DNA of 64,000 nt from Diphasiastrum complanatum. Its lineage: Eukaryota; Streptophyta; Lycopodiopsida; Lycopodiales; Lycopodiaceae. How positions within the stretch are numbered: the stretch's first letter is position 1; every line of letters begins with the position of its first letter. The stretch lies in the NCBI GenBank assembly GCA_029204225.1, contig CM055110.1, positions 18,595,501 to 18,659,500 on the forward strand, given 5' to 3'. Under the pieces are notes generated by a model that had not been told where the DNA came from, searched no databases, and saw only the letters and a program-made list of their open reading frames with translations. Below, piece by piece: positions 33,101-46,300 of the stretch. Both the position numbers and the translations under genes were made by a program.

Positions 33101-36100
33101 AACTGTCTCTTTATCCCACATGCTTTGCAAAGATCTTTGAACTCATCAGAAATATACTCACCACCCTTATCTGACCTGAGAGTCTTTAACCTCTTTCCTG
33201 TGTGGTTTTCCACCATAGCTTTCCACTGTTTGAAGTATTTGAACGCTTCAGATTTCAGTTTCAGAAAATAGACCCATACCTTCCGAGAGAAATCATCTAC
33301 GAAGGTCATGAGATAGTATGCCCCCCCTGCTGATTTGACCTGCATGGGACCACATAAATCTGAATGCACAAGTTCAAGAATGCCCTTGGCCCTGGTAGCT
33401 TTCTCCTTTGGAAACTTTTTCCTCTGTTGCTTCCCTAATGCACAAGCCTCACATGTATCTGAAGAAGACTTAATGCTAGGAAGATCTACTACCATTTTGT
33501 GCCTGTTCAAAACTTGCAAACTTTTGTAACTCAAATGACCATATCTCTCATGCCAAAGCTTGTCCCGATTAGTATCTCTTGCAGATAAGGCCTCTTGGCT
33601 AGGAATGGTTGTGAAAAGCTTGTAAAGACCTCCTTCTTGCATTCCCTTGGCTACCACTTTGAAGTTCTTCTCTTTGTCTTTTACCAAACATTTAGAATCA
33701 TTAAACTCTACCACCATGTTCTGTTTGGTAATGGCACCAACAGATAACAAGTTCTTAGCCAACCCTGGTACATGCAACACACTTTTAATTTCCTTCACCT
33801 CACCTGATGATAGCTGTATTGCAACTGTACCTTTGCCCCTCACCATACGTGTAGAATTATCTCCAAGGCAAACATGTTGGCTATCTTCTGTCTCCTCATA
33901 GGTACTGAACCAATCTCTATGAGGTGTCATGTGCTTTGAAGCTCCAGAATCAATGTACCATCCACCAAATGTGGATTCAGATGATAGGGCTGCGGTGAAT
34001 AGCTCAAGCACACCAGATTGCTCCTCCTCTGCAACTTTGTCAACAAAGTGACTCTGCTGGTTCTTTCCCTTCTTCTGATCACTTTGCTTCTTCCTGCATT
34101 CAAAAGCAAAATGCCCATACTTACCACAATAGTTGCAGTTGCCCTTCCTCTTGGGTGTAGATGAGGAATTGGTGCTTGACTCCTCTTTAACCTGTAACTT
34201 GGACACCTGCTGCTCCAAGCTTTGCTTTGAGTTCTTCTTTTTGCCTTTGCCTTTCTTCTGAAAGTTTTGCTTCTTCTTAGAAGCAAATGCAAGCTCTGGA
34301 TTATCTTCCCTTTCAGAAAGATTCTTCCTTCTCATCTCCTCCTGTAAAAGAAGACCACATAACTCCCCAAAGGTTGGGAGTTTCTCCCTAGCAGAAAGGG
34401 ACATCACATAGTCTTGATAGTTGAATGACAAGCTGTTCAAGACTATGGGAACAATACTCCTGTCACTTACTTTCTCTCCAACTGAAGCAAGCTGATCCAA
34501 TAGGTCCTTGACCTTTGTAATATGATCACCAATTGTTGCACCTGCTTCCATCTTGAGAGTATGTAACCTGTTTTGCAAATACACCAGCTTGGCTGAATCC
34601 ACTGTTTCAAACATAGACTTCAGAATTGTCCAAGCATCAGCTGCATCCCTTGCATTGCAAATGTGAGGAATAATATTGTCCTGGACAGAAAGATTGATTA
34701 TCCTATGAGCTTTATGTCTCCTGTTCATGTAGTCCTTCAATTCAGGATCAGATGTTGGTACAGGTTCTGTACCTGTCATGACCTCCCAGCAATTCTTATC
34801 CATCAAGATATTGGCTATCTTGAACTTCCACACTCTGTAGTTTGTGCCATCTAGTTTGCTAGATTCACCCAGCAAACTCTCCCCAAGACTTGCCATGCTA
34901 AAATCTGTGCTTAAAACAGAAGCTCAACTTGAAAGAGATCAGAAAAGAACAGCTTCCAGCAACAAGGGTTTAACCCCAAACTAGGGTATGTAGCCACTTC
35001 AAGGCAACCCTTCAGCTCCTGCTTTTGTCTTTGCCACTTGGTGTGGCCTCACTAGCACAAGCACTAGGCTCCACTGGAACAGAAACCAGAAGCCCCTACA
35101 GAAAGTGCGCCCTACTTTTGTGTAAGCTCCTCCAGAAAAACTCTCCAAAACTTAGCCAGATTTAGAAAGTTTTTGGATCATCCCACTCCCCTTGCCAATA
35201 GCTCACCAACAGTGCAAGACTCCACCTGATCTGACACCTGTAGATCAAATGCTCCCTCTTTCAAGATTGAGGTGCTTGTAGAAGATAAGAATCTTCTCAA
35301 GAATCTAAGCACTGAAGTTTCTCTCACTCTCAGACTCACAGGCTAGACAACCTGCTCTGATACCATGAAGAATTACAAGACCTAGCTATGGAGTATCTTA
35401 ACTCAGATGCTAGATCAACTATGAAAGCTTGAGAAAACTTGGCTATGGAAATATCACACACAAGGAGAATTGCATGAGCATCTCACAAACTCAAAAGTCT
35501 CAAGAAGAAATGAATTGCTAGTGAGAGAGAGGAGGGCGTGGGTCCTCCAAATCCCTTGTGAGGCAAGCACCTCCTTTACATGCATGGAAAGTCTAGGTGT
35601 CAACCATGGGAGTGGGCCACTTGCACTGATTTACATAACTTAACAAAAGGGGGGGTCATGCATTTAATTAAAACATGCCCCATGAGTTATGTACAACTTA
35701 ACTAATGCTTAGCCAAAAGGGGTAAAATAGGCATTACTCTTCAACACACCTTCACCATAGTCGACGCTGTCGGCAGATTCAGTGTTTGATCCAGTGAGAT
35801 GGTCGTCCTATTGAGGAGGCCACATGGGAACCTATTGATGTCTTTTATCATATGCCATCACTTGCGGATCAGGATCGTGCTCTTGCTGCACTTGTTGATT
35901 CCTCTACATCAGATGCTGCTCTAGTTGTTGATGCACCAGGGCTTGCTGCTGTTTGATCCAGTTTCTTTTCGGCAGTTGGGTCTTTTTTTTTGTGCCGGGG
36001 AGAGTTATGGACTCGGTCCATTTACATTTACTTTACTTTATGCATAAGCAGGCCTTGGGCCCTTTTTTATTCATTACTGACACTTAGACTTTATGGTTGG

Positions 36101-39100
36101 CCTTGGGCCTTATTATTCATTATTTGGACATTTGGACATATTACTGGAGGGTGGGGGCCTTCTTGGAGGGCGCACTATTATCCCTCCCAGTTGGGCCCTT
36201 GCCACTGGAAGCTTCCTTTTAGGGCTTCCTTTAGGCTATAAGTAGGGAATCTTTAGCATTTGTTATTCAGTTGATGATATTGATCTCTCTCTTTAGTCTC
36301 CTTAATCTCTCTCTTTCCTGCTTTCTAGAGTTAAGTCTTGCTTATGTGATGCTTTCATAGCTTAGCTCTAGATCAATTGTGGTTGCATTCGTAACTCCTT
36401 GTGATGATGTTCCTCTAGTTGTACCTGTGATTTTCCACTGAGAGTATGAATGCTTAAAAAAGGCCACAATCTTCCAACTTGCACATGCAGAATTTCCTAG
36501 CTTTGTGAGGATTCAATGTGTTGCGCATAGCCTTGATCTATCGATGTATGATATTTGCAACCTTCTGCAGGTTTCTCAAATCACATCTGCGGTACGTCAT
36601 TTGTGACATATGTCACTAGGAAGAGTTGTGTGTTTGCCATGTTTGAAACATACATTACATTTGATCTGAAGAAGCGTGTCTACACAGTCGATTATTTCAA
36701 ACAGGTTGTTGCTCTTGAGGCCGTAACTAAGGACATTTTATAGTGTCAAGTTCCATGAGTGGAAGGTCAATCAAGAGCGCAGCGAATAGATTTTTCTCAT
36801 AACAAACGTTGAAGGCAGGTTAAGCAGTTCATAAAGGTCTTGCAACCAGTGTTATGGCTCATTTCAAGTGCACCATATGCTCATGTACAGTACAGGGCTC
36901 GCAATCAAATTTCCTTTCATGCTTCATTAGTTGAAATCAAGTACATGCTTGACTCTCTTTTGTAGCTTGTAAGAGGAGGCGAAGATTCATAACCTTTGGC
37001 CAATGTACTTTCCTTCCTACAGTTCTATAATGTCAATTGGACTGTTTTGGTTCAGTTTTTGTTCTCTGACACTGTACTTGATATGGAATTTGAACGGTAA
37101 ACCTCACAGAGTCCCCAAGTCTCCAGCCATCAAGTATAAAAGTTGCAAGTTGAACATAGACTTCCTTGAAGCTGCTGGTCTTTAACTTATTGCCAACTTG
37201 CTTTTTTTTTTAAGACCAGGAAATTTAACATCTTCTATGGTATGTTGATGTTACGCCTAGGATGATATCCAACGTAACAAAGGAGACATCCAATCTTGGA
37301 CCCTATGAAATACAACCACAAAGTCTTAGACTATCCACATCATCATGCATAGTGTGAACCAATGCTATGACATCCCTACTCACTCCCACGCCCAAGAGTA
37401 GGTAGATTACATGCACAAACAGATGTTCACATTAGCTTTCATACATTAATACAACAACCCAGCTATTTCAAGATTTCAACTCTTCAAGATTCAAACAGGC
37501 CCTTCTGATTCTACTGAGCTCTATTTGCATCTCAACTATGTTGTGGTACCAACTCTTCACATTTATTGGTTCATAAACTTCTTGAATTCAATATCTCATA
37601 TTGTAATTGTGCAGCCCATCCATGGTGATCCACCTTTTGCTGCTTGATGTCTAGCAAAGCTATATTAACATAGACCCTGATTTGTCGAAGCATAAAGGCT
37701 CTCTTGAGGTTTGTCCAATAATCTGAACATGAAAAAATATCCAGAAACCCAGTTTCAAGCATAATAACCCTTTTACAGGACTGGAGGCAAAATGAACAAT
37801 CGATAGAGCTGAAAAAAAAAAGTTATTCACGTCAACAAATACACAATGGTAAAGTATAGCCAAAAAAAAACTGCCAAGGTACAGAAAAGACATCTAAATT
37901 GAAGAGTGGCCAAGACCTGATCACCAAGCCACTGCATACAGAGTAGACCAAGTTTGTCATCAAAAAAGTCAACTCCCAATTGGCTTGCTAAAAGAGGAAT
38001 GTATTCGATAATTGCAAGTCGTACTCGCCAATGTCGATCTTCTGCTAATTCCACAATGGCAGGTAGGAGAGATTGAGATAACAGATCAATACCTATCACC
38101 TGCAGACATCATGCAGGCGACTTTCAAATCTCTTCTATGTAGAGATACCTGCAGCAGAACACTTAGCAAGTAAATCCAAATACCTGATCAAAAGATCTCA
38201 AAACTATGATATCAGTTTGTTGTTAGAAAAGTCAGATCATCCTACACTTTTCGCAGAACATTACGGAAAGAACTAAGCCAGTAAAGCATGATAAGCATAC
38301 AGTTTTCATTTGAACTGCTGCAATTATCAAATCAGCAGAGTTAATAAAGAAATGGGTACACATGCAAACAGTGACATTACAGTGTACACCCAAATATGGA
38401 ATATATTGAGGCCATAACAATACAGAAAGCTAAGAGGTCTACTGACAAACATAACTTCCTTGTCAAAAGCTGGGACTTCCTAATCAAAACCTAACATATG
38501 AAATAGCTTGAATCACCTACTTAAAAACCAATATAGGAGAGTCTGCTGTCCGTACCTGATTGACCTGATCAAGCTTACTGATAATATTCAAGCGCACATC
38601 TGGAAATTCATCTTTCAAGAGAGCAAGAAATATGGGCAAAAGTTGCTCAATTGTTGCCTCCTACACATCCACAGAATGCATACTGATTAAAGGAAACTCT
38701 AATTCCTTAAATTACGCCTAGAAATGCCTAATATCTTTTAAGGAAATCATCTTAGGCTGCAAGATGGTTATTTTCCAACAAAAACAGGCATACAGGATAA
38801 AAAGGACTACTTTCACAGACAATCGGCCTAGTCCCCAACAAAACATTATCAGACTCAAATTGCAATTGTAATCACAAAAACATTTCTCAAAATCTCATCT
38901 CCAATTTCAGACACCATACTACATAGAAGCTAAAAACGCATCCCTAAGAGCCCTCGAGATCAGAAGCGAGACAAAAAAAATTTGGACACAATCGAGTGAA
39001 CAAGATTTTACAGAGTGAGAAAACAATATTAGTGAAAAAGGGAAAAAACACAAAGATCAGGACAAGAACTTATTGATCACAGAGGGCTGCTTGGATGCTA

Positions 39101-42100
39101 GTATTCCCATTCTAACCCACATCCCATGAGCTCCCCAAATTATTTGATTCGAAGAAATTCAAGGGAACTACACATTGGAGCACAATTGATTGGGGGATCA
39201 TCATTTAGACAACTTGTAAACATGTTCAAGAGGACAACTTTAGTATATTAACTTAGAAAACTCTGAGCAGTAAACACTCAGGCTAAAATTCCTCCCTCTT
39301 CCTTTGCTACACACTCAAAACATGTTCTAGTGAAAGACCTAAAACTCCTATAGCAGAACAAATGGGAAGGCAAGAAAAACACTTGGAATTTGAATACCTT
39401 TCCCAAGACTGGAGCCATGCCCATAATTACAGAGGCGAGTGCTGCACGCACATGTTGTGAAGAATCCGTCGATAATTCCTACCAATTTCAAGTCTTAAAA
39501 ATCCAGTCGTGATTGCATTGCAACAAACAGTAAAACCTTCATATTTAAATAATAAACTGACAAGCTTTGTTATTCAATTTCCAACTTGAGAGTTCTGTAA
39601 TTTGAGTAAGCCATGCAAGCACATCAACTAGAATCATTGACACTGTCAGAGAAAATACATTTCATAAAACATGATGTGCTTTTACAGCCCAACATTTACC
39701 AGGTACTCCCAACAGAAACACTAGTTACAATCTCTCAGAGCTAAAGACTGAAACCAGCAAAAAAATCCCAGCTCAGCAAGAGTGTGTTGCAGGTACTCTA
39801 GAGAGGAAAAGGTTCCTGGCTTCCCTCACAACTGCTTGATTTCTCTCTTCTAGAGAACCATACATAGCTCATCAACTGAACAAGCTACCTTGAGATTTGG
39901 ATCTCTTCAAGCCTCTAAGTTATCATGGGCCAGCTCAAAGTTTTCCAGCATCAAGTTCACATCGAGGTAGAAATCCTCAAGGGTACTGCTAAATAGAAAC
40001 ATTGGGAGGCTGCAGCCTTTAGTCATGGTTAAGACAAAGGATACATAAATCCACCACACTGTGAGCTCACATGTCTTCCCAAACGTCTCAAAAAACTGTG
40101 CTTACTTTTTTAAGAAACCAGAACTAGCACTAGAGAAGCACAATTCAACTACCTACTTTGCCAAGATGCTTGTGTAAGAAGAAAGCAGGCAGTCTTTCTG
40201 AACTTTCATCATTTCATTATTCCTGGCGAGAATGAATTTTCTGCAGAAAGGAATATCACTTATAAGGACCAATCCTAAAAGAAAAGGAAGCATCTAAGAA
40301 ACTAAGTGAACTTACAAAGATCAGCCTTTGGGTTCCAGCTATGATCGATAGATCATAGAACCAAAGAGAAATGTAACCATGCGGATCAAATCAATGAAGA
40401 GCAATAGAAAGATAATAAGCTGCTCAAAAATACTGCTGAGTCAATGCAAGTACTCGCCTTACTACAATCTATGATGCTCTACACTGAACTTTGATAGACA
40501 AAAACATCGTCTAAATGTGATCTATGATTCTCTAAACTGAACTTTGATAGACAAAAAAAGCTTGCTCTCAGACTAATCAGTCAAAGAGAACGAGCTTTAT
40601 AGACCTAATCAGGATTGGAGTTTGCAGCCGGATTTTGGGGCCTAGTATTATCTTAAACAATGAAAAAATGTTGATAAATCCAAATGAATGTCCATGAGAA
40701 TATGACAGCATCTTCCCAACCTCAAAAGGACAGTGTCGTCACTGTTGGTAAAACACCGAAGAGAGGCAACACGATGACAGTGAATCCCGCAGCTAAACAT
40801 ACTTTATTTGTGACCTCTTAAACTGTATTCACATCACCTTCAGGTTGAGACTGGTAGATTAAGTGGGGTTCCCCACAAAGAGAGGATTTGTCACGTATGT
40901 TCTACTGGAGAAGTGGAAACAGAGGAGCACTTTATTTTTATTGCCGTTATATTATGAGATCAGAGGCAGATGCTATTGCCTATTCAGAGATCAGCCCATT
41001 ACATTGCATTCCTTGATGCGTAAAGTCGTGAGATTTTTCTGCTTCATGCCAATTTTTTCCAAGATTTGTCTCAAGCATATAGCTTCTTGTGCAGCACTAC
41101 ACATTGCTTTATACTCTGCTTCTGTGGTGGAAAGAGCAATTGTACTTTGCTTCTTACTAGACCAGCAAAAGCAATTACCACAAAACTGGAATATATATCC
41201 TGTGGTGGATCTACGATCATCATAGTCACCTCCCCAGTTCGCATCCACATAGCCATACAACTCAGGTAAACCATCATGCTTCTTGTAAATCAAGCCATAC
41301 TCTGAAGTGCCTTTCACATAACGCAGAATGCGTTTAGCTGCTTTCCAATGCGTTTCCGTGGACAGGACAGAAGACCTTTGATGAAGGGATGTAAAATCCA
41401 TTTGAAGGCTTTTGAAATCTCTCATAGAAGCACCAAATTGTGACTTGAAGTGTGGAGGGCCCTGAACTGCTGTTCAGTAAGTTGGCCAACTTGACGGTTG
41501 AAGGTACCCAAAGGGCAAATTTAAGGAAACTTCTTCAAAAAATTTAGTTCATTTTGCTTGACAATCTCTACATTGGGCTTTTGGGCTTTAGGACAGCCCC
41601 AGTCCAAGGAGACCTTTCCCACTGTGTAAAAATTGCAAATACAAAAAACAAAGTAAAATCAGACCATGAAAATTTTGTATTTTCAAGCAATTTTTTCACC
41701 ATTGTATCGGTGGGTGTTCAAGCTATCCAGAGACCCAAATATCATTAAAATTGAGCACCAATGGACTGATCTAAGGGTGGACAGCGCCTATTTTGACTAA
41801 TTAACCATGGGTGAAGCGTAGTTGGAGTGAACTTAAGTACTCTCCATCAATTACAAATTGATACTGTTAGGTAATTGAATGAAATGGGACTCAAAATGAA
41901 TGGTTTTATGCTTCAAAAAACTAGCAAGATTGATGGTAAAAATTCCCCCATATGGATATTTCAAATGAAAAACCTACTAAAAATGAGTGATTTATCTGAC
42001 AATCAGTGAAGAAACGAGACCGTGAAATCCAGAATGTCTTACCAAGTGACAATGCAAAACAATTGCAGTTTGCTAAGAGAGAAAGAAAAGCCTTGTGCTT

Positions 42101-43274
42101 AATTACTATGTCACATTACAACAATTTCATACCTCATATAGTGCCTCAAACACCATTTCAACAATGGCAACCTCATATAGTGCCGCAAACACCGTTTCAA
42201 GCATGGCGAACACTTCAAAATATGTTTGAAGCAACTTTGTCAACCAGGCTTTTGTTCTTGAAACAAAACTTCAGACAATGAAGATGGATGATAGCGAATC
42301 AATAGTGACCTATCTAAGAAAGAAAAAGGAGATCCACTACCAACTTGTGATTCATGAAATTGTTGAAGATGTGGATATGGTGAGTATCATGTTGGATGGA
42401 TCAACTCAAGTCTATAAAGATTTGGACACCCCATCGATGATAAGAGAATCAACTCCATCGTTTGAAGAAGTATCCAGAATGCTACTTCAAGAAGAACTAA
42501 GAAAATGTGCTCGTTATTCTAACGACAACAAGCATTTGCCGTAATATCATTCTTCCAAAGTGGAAAGGTAAAGGAAGAAATTATACAAGTAGGTCAGCCA
42601 ATAATAAACATGCAAGAAAATCATTAATTGCAAAGCAAAGAAAGAGTAATCAGTTGTAGATGTTGATAAACTTTCTGTACTATTATGTCCAGATTTACTT
42701 AGTAGCCAACAGCTCAACAGGTGGTCAAGAGGAGTACCCACATAACTATTTTCTATAATCCAATAGTCCAAACTCTATGGTAATGCAAAAGCCTAAAAGC
42801 ACCAAGATAAAAGTATTTATACGCAATTTTTTTAGATGCAGTGAATCGCGATTCGCTGGTTTTGCGATTCACGAATCGCGATTTGCTACAAAGAATGGTT
42901 GAAAAAAATAATTATATTCGTGAATTTCGGGCCTCTGTTAGAAATAAATGACTGCTAAAGTTAATCCATAGGTTACTTTGACCCAAAAGGTCGAGATTTG
43001 TGTAACCATGGGTATTTAGTTATTTAGGCCATCTTAAGTTTGTCTTAAGTTCAGTTGGACCCAATTTTGGTCATGTACTGACTCGTGGGTCCTTAGGGGT
43101 CTAATTTTGTTTAGGGGCCCTATCTTGACTTTTGGGGGTGCCCTACATTTAGTAAGTGGTTAACCTTAGGGTTTGGTGGCATTTGGCCACATCCAGGTAG
43201 GGTACTTAGATGCTCATTGTGTATTCCATTTTTACAGTTTGGCTAAGCATTGCTCTCCATTGCTGTTGTTGATG

Positions 43275-43324
<50 letters not shown>

Positions 43325-46300
43325 GAGTTGGGCACCCAGCCTCTTCTCTCTTGTTTTCTGTGGAGATTGATTGATAACTAGATCTTGGTGACTTGACTCT
43401 TGCTATCCTACATGGTATCAGAGCTACCAGATCTGCAGCAAGCTTGTTTGTTGGCGCCCTACCAGAAGAGGAGCTTCTCTGCTTTTTGTTGTGAAATTTT
43501 AGCATTTTGCTGATCTTTTCAAGTGGAGTTTGGATCAGCTTTTGTCTCTCTTTTCAAGTTAAAGGAGGGCGCCCATCAAAGATCTTGGAGCAATTTTTGG
43601 CACCCAAAAATCAGAATCTCAAATCTGATTTTTATGCAACCAATTTTCAACAAGTTTTGTTTGGAGGAGGGCACCCAAAAATCTGCTACTAATTTTTGGT
43701 TGTGGTGTCTCCTTATCTTGCTGTTTTTGTTTTCAGGTTTGCATTTGTGTAGGAGGGCGCACAAAATTCAGCAAACCCTATTCAGGGTTAGGTCAACTTG
43801 TGACTAGAAATTTGCAGATTCTCAGCAAGTAGTAGGGCGCTTTCAACAGCCCTATTGGAGAGTGTGTTGATCACACTATTTGGCTTCCTAATTGGGTTTC
43901 GGCGTAGGCTTCAATCGAAGCTAACCTAATTTTCAAGAAGCTGGTATTTTTGTGCAGAAAGACAGCCATCTATCCATTATCTTTTGGGCACTTTGGTTGC
44001 AGATTGAAAGACATCTTGTGCTTCTACTTTCAGCTCTTTGTTTGCTGCAATTTTTTGAGTAGATTTGGTTGTGGAAAGGCTCTCTTTCCTATCTACTACA
44101 AGCTGAAATTTTGTTGGAGGTAATGTCTAAAGAATCGGAAGCTATCGAATTTTTGTTTAGTGAAGATCGGTTGGATGGCACAAACTACTCCTTGTGGAGT
44201 TACATGATGAAGAATCTTCTCAAAGCGAAAGGGCTGTGGGATTTCGTCAATGGTGATGAGGAAAGGCCTCCGTCTTTGGCACCTCCTACACCTCGTGGAT
44301 CATCATCATCAACATCATCTTCTACATCTTCGGAAGAACAAAAGAAGTGGGATAGAAGGGATGCACAAACACATTCTATGGTTGCTCTTGCTGTGAGAAA
44401 ATCTATCTTACCTCAAATTAGGTCTTGTAAGACATCCAAAAGTGCGTGGGATACACTTTATACTATGTATAGAGTCAAAAATCCAGCAAGAGTGGTGTAT
44501 CTTAGAAATCAGCTTTCTTTGTTGAAGATGCAAGAAGGGGATCAAGTGACCAATCACTTGACGAAGATCAAGGATCTTCGTGAGAAGCTTCTCAATATTG
44601 ATGAGATAATTGAGGATGCTCAATTTGTTTCCATTACTCTCAACTCATTACCTTCTTCTTATCTTCCATTTGTTTCATCTTTGAGTATCTCTCTTAGGGG
44701 CAGCAAATCTCCTTTGATGAACTTGTTGGGCTGCTTCTTCAAGAGGAGCAAACGAGGCAAAACTTTGCGGGTGACACTCAACAAGATCAAAAAATGTCAA
44801 CACACAAAAGAAGAAAGGGAAGTGCCATTATTGCATAAGGTATGGGCACTTCATCAAGGATTCTAAGAAGAAGCTTGCGAAAGAGGAGAGTAAAGGAATT
44901 GATACTAGTGCTTCACTTGCTACTTTGGAGTAAGAGCTTGAAGCTAGTGGTGATCTCTTCAACCTATGCTTTCGTGTCTAATATTGCTTCTACTAGTACT
45001 ACTACAGAATTCAGATTCTGTTTTGCAAGTTGCTGATTTTCAGCCCATTGAATGGGTGATTGATAGTGGTGCCACTCGTCATATGACTTCTCGTAAAGAA
45101 GCATTCACTAAATTAGTGAAAGTGCAAAATGGAAGTAAGGTACAATGTGCGGATGATGCATCTTATTCTATTCATGGAATTGGAATTGTAGCCATCATTT
45201 TGCCTAATGGTGAAAAAAAGTACATTAAGAATGTGCTTTATGTTCCAGGAATCAAGAAAAATTTTCTTTCGGTTCAACTAAGTTGAAGCAAGGACTAGTT
45301 GTTCAGTTCAAAGAAGATAAGTGTCTTGTCAAGGATCCTAAAAGATCACTCTTGATTATTGTTTCGGGAACGATACATACTGGCTTATTCATTATGGATA
45401 CCTATGAGCGACGAATTCCCTTTACATGTCTTGTTGCTTCTACATCACAATCATTGGAGTTGGCTGAATTGTGGCACGCAAGGTTTGGGCATCTCAACTT
45501 TGCAGTTTGACGAAGCTGAAGACATTTAATATGGTAGAAGACATTCCTACTATTGAGCAGCCGGAAGGGCATGTATGCGAGGGGTGCATACTTGGAAAGT
45601 TTCAAAGGAAACCTTTTCCAATTAATGGAACTATAAGGATTATTGATAAATTTGATTTGGTTCATAGTGATGTTTGTGGTCCAATGAGGACCGAATCCAT
45701 TGGAAAGTGCATCTATTTTGTGACTTTTATTGATGACTTTTCCCGTTTTACATGGATCTATCCTATGAAGGCTAAATCGGAAGTTTTTCAACGTTTCAAA
45801 GATTTTCTAGCAATGGTGGAAAATCAGTTTGGGCATTCTTTGAAGACCCTACGCACCGATCGAGGAGGGGAATACATTAAGGATACGTTCGATGCATTTC
45901 TTCGAGAAAAGGAAATTCTACATCAAATGACAACTCCCTATACGCCTCAACAAAATGGTGTTGCCGAGCGAAAGAATCGCACACTTATGAAGATGGCCCG
46001 TTGCATGCTCAAAGCAAAGGGGCTGCCTCACAAGTTTTGGGCTGAAGCGGTTATAACGGCAACATACATAAGCAATTATTGTCCTACTAAAGCATTGAAA
46101 GTATTAACTCCTTACGAAGTTTGGTATAAAAAGAAGCCTACAATCTCTCACTTTCACATTTTTGGTTGTACAGCTTATGCTTTTGTTCCAAATAAACTTT
46201 GTACAAAGCTTGACGATAAAGGAGTTAAATGCATTTTTGTTGGCTATAGTAGTGAAAGCAAAGGCTATAGGCTGTGCAATTTGAGCACTAACAAGATTAT

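Larger units (their letters stand above)
30353..35746 (-). mobile_element. Intact, young Ty1/copia retrotransposon (5.4 kb), nested
   Basis: Complete element on the minus strand: 5' LTR 35366-35746, primer site 35354-35365, one uninterrupted polyprotein (34896-30745), purine tract 30751-30760, 3' LTR 30353-30750, and a perfect 5-bp target duplication CACCT (30348-30352 and 35747-35751). Apart from one 17-bp gap the LTRs differ by only a handful of bases, so the insertion is recent. It lies in the interior of the gypsy derivative at 28514-36396, itself in a PP2A intron, in the same orientation as the PP2A gene. Confidence 0.93.
28514..36396 (+). mobile_element. Deleted gypsy/chromovirus-like LTR element with non-canonical LTR ends, interrupted by a nested copia
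   Basis: Two 394-bp LTRs (28514-28907, 36003-36396), a perfect 5-bp target duplication CCTTG (28509-28513 and 36397-36401), a primer site and a purine tract define the element. Without the nested 5.4-kb insertion its interior is only about 1.7 kb. It retains a pyrimidine-rich leader and a C-terminal chromodomain-like tail but no RT or integrase core, so it depends on other elements. LTR ends are AGTT...AACT rather than TG...CA. Confidence 0.85.

Noticed and set aside
32074-34854. Plus-strand frames up to 127 codons across the intact copia
   Set aside because: Antisense shadows of the 1383-residue polyprotein.
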